Shown in pieces: positions 14,773 to 18,969 of a stretch of 18,969 nucleotides of DNA. A model generated the notes under the pieces. That model was not told the origin of the DNA. It did not search any database and saw nothing but the letters and a program-made list of their open reading frames with translations. How positions within the stretch are numbered: the first letter of the stretch is position 1; each line of letters starts with the position of its first letter. Location of the stretch: positions 1 through 18,969 of the forward strand of contig JAIFLS010000119.1 of the NCBI GenBank assembly GCA_020048935.1, written 5' to 3'. The translations under genes were made by a program, and so were the position numbers. Origin of the DNA: a bacterium (lineage in GTDB: Bacteria > Verrucomicrobiota > Kiritimatiellia > UBA8416).

Positions 14773-15480
14773 ATGTCAAAAGAGCAGGATTCATTTAGTT
14801 TCTGGTATGCCGTCAATAACACGGATGTCAAGGTGATGCCCTCGCGCCACCTGGAGACCTTCGGCAATACGATTGTGAACTACCATCTGATCAGCGAACT
14901 GATGGATGATACCGGCAAGATCCGCATCCGCGAGGGCAAGCTCGAGGCCGGCCGCCCGCAGATCATCACCCCCGATGCCTTCGCCCAGACCGACATGGAG
15001 GGGTTCGGCAACGAGGCTCGCCAGTATGTCGAATGGTTGCGCCAGCACGAGCAGGACATCCGCGTCCTGCAGTACGGCTACCGCCTCAAGCAGGAGTCCT
15101 ACCGCGAGAATCTCGTCACCGACGCGCTGGAACCCGTTGTCGAACGGGTTAAAAATGCTGTTGCCGCCGCCAATGACCCGATGAGCGCGGTGGTCGTCGG
15201 CGTGGATGACCCCTGGGATGTCTGCCTGGTGCGGCTGTTCTGGGAAGTGATCCAGTCTTCCGCGCTGTTCAACATCCGCGAGATGCAGAACCGCAAGCTC
15301 TTCGAGCAGGAGCGCGGCGTCCCGCGCGGCGTGCGCAACGACATCGACGCCGCCTTCAAGGCTGCCAACCGCGACCCCTCGCTGATCAAGGCGCTCGGGG
15401 CGCGGCTCAACACCATGGGGCTTTTCCACGAATACGAGGACCGTTTCTTCGCCCTCGTCAAGGCACACGCCAAGGATTGA
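14773..15480 (+). CDS. Conserved-looking protein of unknown function upstream of parA
   Basis: This 235-residue soluble protein has no signal peptide or membrane helix. It is rich in charged residues and probably mainly helical in the middle (from about residue 80, QYVEWLRQHEQDIRVLQYGYRLKQ). I do not recognise a domain. The start MSKEQDSFSFWYAVNNTDVKVMPSR looks ordered. ATG 14773 is chosen because the likely promoter overlaps the alternative in-frame ATG at 14752; neither has a clear ribosome binding site. The stop lies 33 bp before parA, so the two genes probably form one operon, and a link to chromosome or protein positioning is conceivable but unproven. Confidence 0.75.
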   Translation: MSKEQDSFSFWYAVNNTDVKVMPSRHLETFGNTIVNYHLISELMDDTGKIRIREGKLEAGRPQIITPDAFAQTDMEGFGNEARQYVEWLRQHEQDIRVLQYGYRLKQESYRENLVTDALEPVVERVKNAVAAANDPMSAVVVGVDDPWDVCLVRLFWEVIQSSALFNIREMQNRKLFEQERGVPRGVRNDIDAAFKAANRDPSLIKALGARLNTMGLFHEYEDRFFALVKAHAKD

Positions 15481-15513
15481 ACCCTTCCTTCCCCCCCCTC
15501 AGGAGTCAGCATC

Positions 15514-16317
15514 ATGGCAACACGCATACTAGCGGTCGCGAACCAGAAAGGCGGTGTCGGCAAGACCACGACCGTCATCAACCTGGCCGCCTGCCTCGGC
15601 GAGCTGGGAAAACGGGTCCTGGTGATCGACCTTGACCCGCAGGCCAACTCCACCAGCGGGCTCGGCCTGCCCCGCCAGACCGGCACCAGCCTCTACCGCG
15701 TGCTGCTGCGCGAGCGCTCCGTCCACGGGCTCGTCCAGAAGACCGTCGCCGAGAACGTCGACATCATACCCTCGGAACTGGACCTGGCAGGTGCCGAGAT
15801 CGATGTCGCCCGCATGGACGGCTACCTGCACGGGCTGAACATGGCCATCGCGCCGCTCGTGCGCGGCGGCGGCTACGATTTCATCATCATCGACTGCCCG
15901 CCCTCGCTCGGGGTGCTGACCATGAACGCCCTGACGGCGGCCAACAGCCTGCTGCTGCCGATCCAGTGCGAATACTACGCGCTGGAGGGATTGAGCGTGA
16001 TCGCCCATATCATCAAGCAGCTCCGCGAGGGCCGCGCGAACCCGACGATCGACATCCAGGGGATCGTGATGACGATGTACGATGCACGAACACGCCTCTC
16101 GCCCGATGTCGTGGCTGAGGTCAAGAGCCATTTCGGCGAAAAGGTCTACAAGACGGTCATCCCGCGCAACATCCGTCTCAGCGAGGCCCCCAGCTTCGGA
16201 CGCCCGGTCAGCCAGTACGACCCGCACTGCACCGGCGCGATCGCCTACCGCGAACTGGCCAAAGAGGTCATCGCCCGCGAGCTGGCGGAACACCCGGCGG
16301 CGGGGGCTATTCCGTAA
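15514..16317 (+). CDS. parA: ParA/Soj family partitioning ATPase
   Basis: This 267-residue deviant Walker ATPase has P-loop KGGVGKTTT with signature Lys12 and Lys17, DLDPQAN (39-45) and Walker B FIIIDCPPSLG around Asp127. Later Soj-type stretches QCEYYALEGLSVI and PRNIRLSEAPSFGRPVSQYDP are also present. Soj proteins bind ATP, dimerise on DNA and move chromosome origins together with ParB at parS; ParA relatives also place other cargo. The chromosomal Soj type is favoured by length and by lack of an N-terminal helix-turn-helix. No parB follows: the next gene, mutM, is on the other strand. AGGAG lies 8 bases before the ATG. The upstream unknown gene probably shares its transcript. Confidence 0.94.
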   Translation: MATRILAVANQKGGVGKTTTVINLAACLGELGKRVLVIDLDPQANSTSGLGLPRQTGTSLYRVLLRERSVHGLVQKTVAENVDIIPSELDLAGAEIDVARMDGYLHGLNMAIAPLVRGGGYDFIIIDCPPSLGVLTMNALTAANSLLLPIQCEYYALEGLSVIAHIIKQLREGRANPTIDIQGIVMTMYDARTRLSPDVVAEVKSHFGEKVYKTVIPRNIRLSEAPSFGRPVSQYDPHCTGAIAYRELAKEVIARELAEHPAAGAIP

Positions 16318-16373
16318 ACGAGGGGCTTACAACGCTGCGGACGGGGTGGGTATCGCAGAGCAAGAGGTCTTCC

Positions 16374-17204
16374 CTATGGCTTCTGGCAGTGCGGACAGAG
16401 GTGGGTGCTGCGCTGGGCGACCACTATCCGTTCGAGGGTTTCCTTACAGCGGGGGCAGGCTTCGCCGTGGCGACGGAAGACGTTCAGCGCGTCCTGGTTG
16501 CGACCGCGCCGCCCGGCCACGCTGTAGAAATTCGTCATGCCGCTGCCGAGAGTCGTGCCCATCCCGTCCACGCCGCGCTGCAGCACCCGGCGTATGGCCG
16601 TGTGCAGCCGCCGGCACTCGGCCGCCGTGAGCGAGCCCGACAGGCGGCAGGGATGCAGCCGAGCCTCCCAGAGCGCCTCGTCGACATAGATATTGCCCAG
16701 CCCGGCCAATACGTGCTGGTCCAGCAGCAAGGGTTTAAGCATGCGATTATGCGCCTGCAGGGCCAATCGCAGGACGGCCACCGTAAAATCATCCGATAGC
16801 GGTTCCGGTCCCAGCCGCCCAAGCACCGCGTCAGGATCACCCGTCAGCGTCCAACGCCCGAACTTGCGGGTGTCGCGGAAGCGGATCTCGCGGCCATCGT
16901 CGAGGATCAGGGAGGCGCGCTCAGCAGCCTCGCGCGGCTCGGCGGCGGATTTGACACTCAGGCTGCCGGTCATGCGCAGGTGAATCAGCAACCAGCAGGA
17001 CGGTTCCAGCCGCATCACGATATACTTGGCACGCCGCTCGATCGCCTCGATCCGATGGTCGCGTACACCAGCAGCAAAGGCATCCACCGCGAGCCCGGAC
17101 AACGTCCGCTCCCAGGACACGCGCACACCGCGGATGCGGTGCCCGCACACGTCTGCTTCAAGCAATCCCCTGACCACGGTTTCCACTTCCGGCAGTTCCG
17201 GCAT
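16374..17204 (-). CDS. mutM: Formamidopyrimidine-DNA glycosylase
   Basis: This 276-residue base-excision repair enzyme removes 8-oxoguanine and formamidopyrimidines. The start MPELPEVETVVRGL is diagnostic: Pro after Met is the nucleophile and Glu next to it is catalytic. Lys60 in RRAKYIV matches the conserved lysine near position 57 of E. coli. HLRMTGSL, DTRKFG and GLGNIYVDEALW are all present. The C-terminal zinc finger has Cys250, Cys253, Cys270 and Cys273, with the conserved Arg in RSTHLC. All key residues are intact. The upstream in-frame ATG at 17216 is rejected since it would bury the N-terminal proline; a GGAGGGGG ribosome site precedes 17204. It converges on parA with 56 bp between stops and no clear terminator. 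Confidence 0.97.
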   Translation of the reverse strand: MPELPEVETVVRGLLEADVCGHRIRGVRVSWERTLSGLAVDAFAAGVRDHRIEAIERRAKYIVMRLEPSCWLLIHLRMTGSLSVKSAAEPREAAERASLILDDGREIRFRDTRKFGRWTLTGDPDAVLGRLGPEPLSDDFTVAVLRLALQAHNRMLKPLLLDQHVLAGLGNIYVDEALWEARLHPCRLSGSLTAAECRRLHTAIRRVLQRGVDGMGTTLGSGMTNFYSVAGRRGRNQDALNVFRRHGEACPRCKETLERIVVAQRSTHLCPHCQKP

Positions 17205-17522
17205 TTCCCCCTCCATTAAATCAGACTGCAGGCACGCCTTAAACCTTCCCGCTTAAACAAAAACCCTTCTTAAACGCCCCGCTTCCAATCGATCCTCATT
17301 GTAGCCCACTCGCGCCGCGAGTGCGGCTTGCAGCGTTGTAAGCAAACGGTTGATTGCCGCAAGTACGGTGATTTGCGTAACCGAACACGCTTCCCGCTGC
17401 CTCAGTCGCGGCGCGACCGGGCTACATGAAACGCCAGTATCCACATTCTCCAGAAACGTCATCATCCTGTTTTTGCCAACCCAGTGGACGGGCGACTTGC
17501 CAATCGCGAGATCAGCTATCGT
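17205..17522. other. 318-bp intergenic region between mutM and the FAD-oxidase pseudogene
   Basis: It holds the mutM leader and REPIN-like element C (17301-17425). I see no further gene, and no clear promoter or terminator. Confidence 0.6.
17301..17425. repeat. REPIN-like element C (family 1)
   Basis: This 125-bp element begins with GTAG at 17301 and ends with CTAC at 17425. Its first 28 bases are identical to element A at 7789, including the ACTCGCGCCGCGAGT palindrome. The right palindrome, read from the other strand, starts GTAGCCCGGTCGCGCCGCGA. The middle differs from A at scattered positions but aligns along its full length, so the whole doublet was copied as one unit. Confidence 0.8.
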
Positions 17523-18403
17523 TCACGTCTGCTTATACGAAAACAGCGTGCCGCGGTTAAGCAGCATCTGTGGGTCGAACACGCGTTTGACGGCGCGCAT
17601 CTGCTCGATGGCCGCCGGTCCGTACATGATCTCCAGCATCGCCGTCTTGAGCTTGCCGATGCCGTGCTCGGCCGAGACGGTCCCGCCCATCGCAACCACG
17701 CGGCGAGCCCATTCAAGATAAAGCGCCTTGCCGTGCTGGTATTCATCCGGCGTCCGCGGCAGGATGTTCACGTGCAAGTGGTTGTTGCCGATATGACCGA
17801 AGATCACATATTCCAGCCCCGCCGCGCGCAGATCGTCATGATACATCCGCATCACCGTGCACAGGCAGGCATCCGGTACCGCCAGATCGGTCCCCAGCTT
17901 GGTCAGCCGCCGATCCGCAGGTTCACCGCCTCGGGCACCGCATGGCGCACGCCCTTGAACGTCTCGATCTCGCGCCAACTGGTAGCCAGCCAGGTGTCAT
18001 AGGCATTCCCGCCACCATCGGCCAGGGCCTCGCAGACGCCCGCCAGGGCCTGTTCCACCGCTGCTTCGGTGTCGCCGTGCAACTCGACATAGACCGCAGT
18101 ATGCCAATGTGGCTTTATCTCCGGCAGGGCGGCAAATGCCGGATTGCCGGCCCGCTGTTCGCGTAGCAGATCCAGCGCCTCCGCACTGAAGAACTCGATC
18201 GCGGCCACATGCCCATGCCGGTCATCGCGCACCCGCTCCACCAGCGCCAGAGCCGCCGACTCGGATGGCAGGAAGGCCGTCATCCCCCAGGCGACGGCTG
18301 GCAGCGGGGTCAGTGCCAGCTCGAGTTCGGAAAAGACACCCAGCACGCCCTCGGAACCAATGAACAAATCGATCAGGTCCATATCATCGGCAGCGTAGAT
18401 GCC

Positions 18404-18473
18404 AGCCGCGTTCTTGACTGCGGGCATATGGTAATCCGAGCCGCGTTCTTGACTGCGGGCATATGGTAATCCG
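18404..18473. repeat. Exact 35-bp tandem duplication causing a frameshift
   Basis: 18404-18438 and 18439-18473 are identical and directly adjacent; flanking bases do not extend the match. The unit encodes the conserved DYHMPAVKNAA stretch of the FAD oxidase. As 35 is not a multiple of three, the second copy throws the gene out of frame; removing one copy restores VKNAAGIYAADDMDLIDLF. Confidence 0.95.
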
Positions 18474-18579
18474 GCAGCCGACCGCTGAACACGCGGCCGG
18501 CTTCCGGCTCCAGCGCAGCCTCGTTCGTACGCTCTGTGGCTTCGCAGCCGCAAACAACGGGCGGGGGGGATTCGCCTAC

Positions 18580-18641
18580 CAGCCGCGCTCGCGGCGCGAG
18601 CGGGCTACCTGTAGCCCACTTGCGCCGCAAGTGGGCTTCCG
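18580..18641. repeat. Head-to-head REP pair inside the FAD-oxidase frame (family 1)
   Basis: A minus-oriented REP ends in CTAC at 18604-18607. Two bases later a plus-oriented REP starts with GTAG at 18611, with palindrome ACTTGCGCCGCAAGT. The left copy reads GCTCGCGCCGCGAGC from the minus strand. The pair diverges from its GTAG ends, opposite to the REPIN-like elements A and C. A further small hairpin (CTTCCG/CGGAAG, 18636-18659) adjoins it. The minus-strand reading frame stays open through it. Confidence 0.75.
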
Positions 18642-18969
18642 TGCGCATGTTCTCGGAAGTTAGGCGGAATTCGCGCCCGTTTGCGTAATGCTGCCCGCGA
18701 TGGAGCGCCAGCACCTCGCCTCCCGGCAGCACCACGCGCAGGGCGGACACATGCGGGCGCGCGGGGCCATAGCGGAAGGTGCGGGCACCGGAACCATTAT
18801 TGGCCACCACACCGGCCAGGCAAGCCCCTGCCTCGGTCAGATCCGGCGGGAAGACGTGCGGGCGGCCCTGACGATAGCGCGCCAGCGCATCAAGCGACTC
18901 CACGTTCCATCCCGCCGTATCGAAGTCGCCGCCGTGAACAAGGGCCTCGTGCAGCGCCTTGAGCGTGAA

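Larger units (their letters stand above)
17523..18969 (-). pseudogene. Decayed FAD-linked oxidase (glycolate oxidase GlcD / D-lactate dehydrogenase family), N-terminus beyond the window
   Basis: Three frames together spell one FAD-binding oxidoreductase. The first (18969 down to about 18440) has VVANNGSGARTFRYGPARPHV, GREFRL and GRLPDYHMPAVKNAA. The second (about 18450 to 17903) has ADDMDLIDLFIGSEGVLGV and ETFKGVRHAVPEAVN. The third (about 17925 to 17523) has LTKLGTDLAVPD, FGHIGNNHLHVN, SAEHGIGKLK and the end FDPQMLLNRGTLF. The first break is an exact 35-bp tandem duplication. The second lies at 17905-17925, where the second frame meets TGA and roughly ten family residues seem lost. A REP pair lies inside the first part. 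The family oxidises 2-hydroxy acids and passes electrons to the respiratory chain. Sequencing error cannot be excluded but two separate lesions favour real decay. Confidence 0.85.

Noticed and set aside
18463..18663. Short plus-strand open frame over the REP pair
   Set aside because: It has no ribosome binding site or family similarity and overlaps the FAD-oxidase coding strand and the repeat.

Overview
The window reads as ordinary chromosome of a GC-rich Gram-negative bacterium. An LpxL-type lipid A acyltransferase tail at the left edge implies an outer membrane with lipopolysaccharide. The 1100-residue membrane Ser/Thr kinase with a leucine-rich-repeat C-terminus, together with protein flavour across the window, suggests the PVC superphylum (Kiritimatiellota, Lentisphaerota or Verrucomicrobiota). 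That placement is inference, because no rRNA or tRNA marker is present.

Layout, left to right. 1-204 is the 3' end of a lipid A acyltransferase (+), facing a Met-rich secreted protein of unknown function (213-1970, -). A + strand block follows: promoter, bS21 (rpsU) and a perfect intrinsic terminator; an overlapping pair made of a GDP-6-deoxymannose-reductase-like enzyme and a UPF0104/flippase-like membrane protein; then promoter, bL31 (rpmE), an intrinsic terminator and peptide release factor 1 (prfA). On the - strand, 5994-9333 is a probable amino-sugar operon: ROK kinase, PIG-L/LmbE deacetylase, glucosamine-6-phosphate deaminase (nagB). Next, still on -, come the LRR Ser/Thr kinase (9667-12969) and a MATE exporter (13132-14490). 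On + are a conserved gene of unknown function and an orphan ParA/Soj ATPase (14773-16317). On - are mutM (16374-17204) and a decayed FAD-linked oxidase of the glycolate oxidase/D-lactate dehydrogenase family that runs off the right edge.

The most notable signal is not a gene. Four loci carry short palindromes that start with GTAG, in paired inverted arrangement, with the architecture of REPINs (REP doublets moved in trans by RAYT/TnpA_REP transposases). Two (7789-7912 and 17301-17425) are near full-length relatives. One (14588-14689) has the same layout with an unrelated palindrome. One (18580-18641) is a head-to-head pair inside the FAD oxidase reading frame. Arm substitutions are mostly compensated, pointing to selection on the hairpin. 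No RAYT gene lies in the window. The FAD oxidase also carries an exact 35-bp tandem duplication that shifts the frame and a second frame break near 17905-17925.

I found no CRISPR array, tRNA, rRNA, intact insertion sequence, prophage or recognisable defence cassette. The candidates for new biology are the REPIN-like families, the replacement of NagA by a PIG-L deacetylase in the amino-sugar cluster, and the uncharacterised partner of the orphan ParA.
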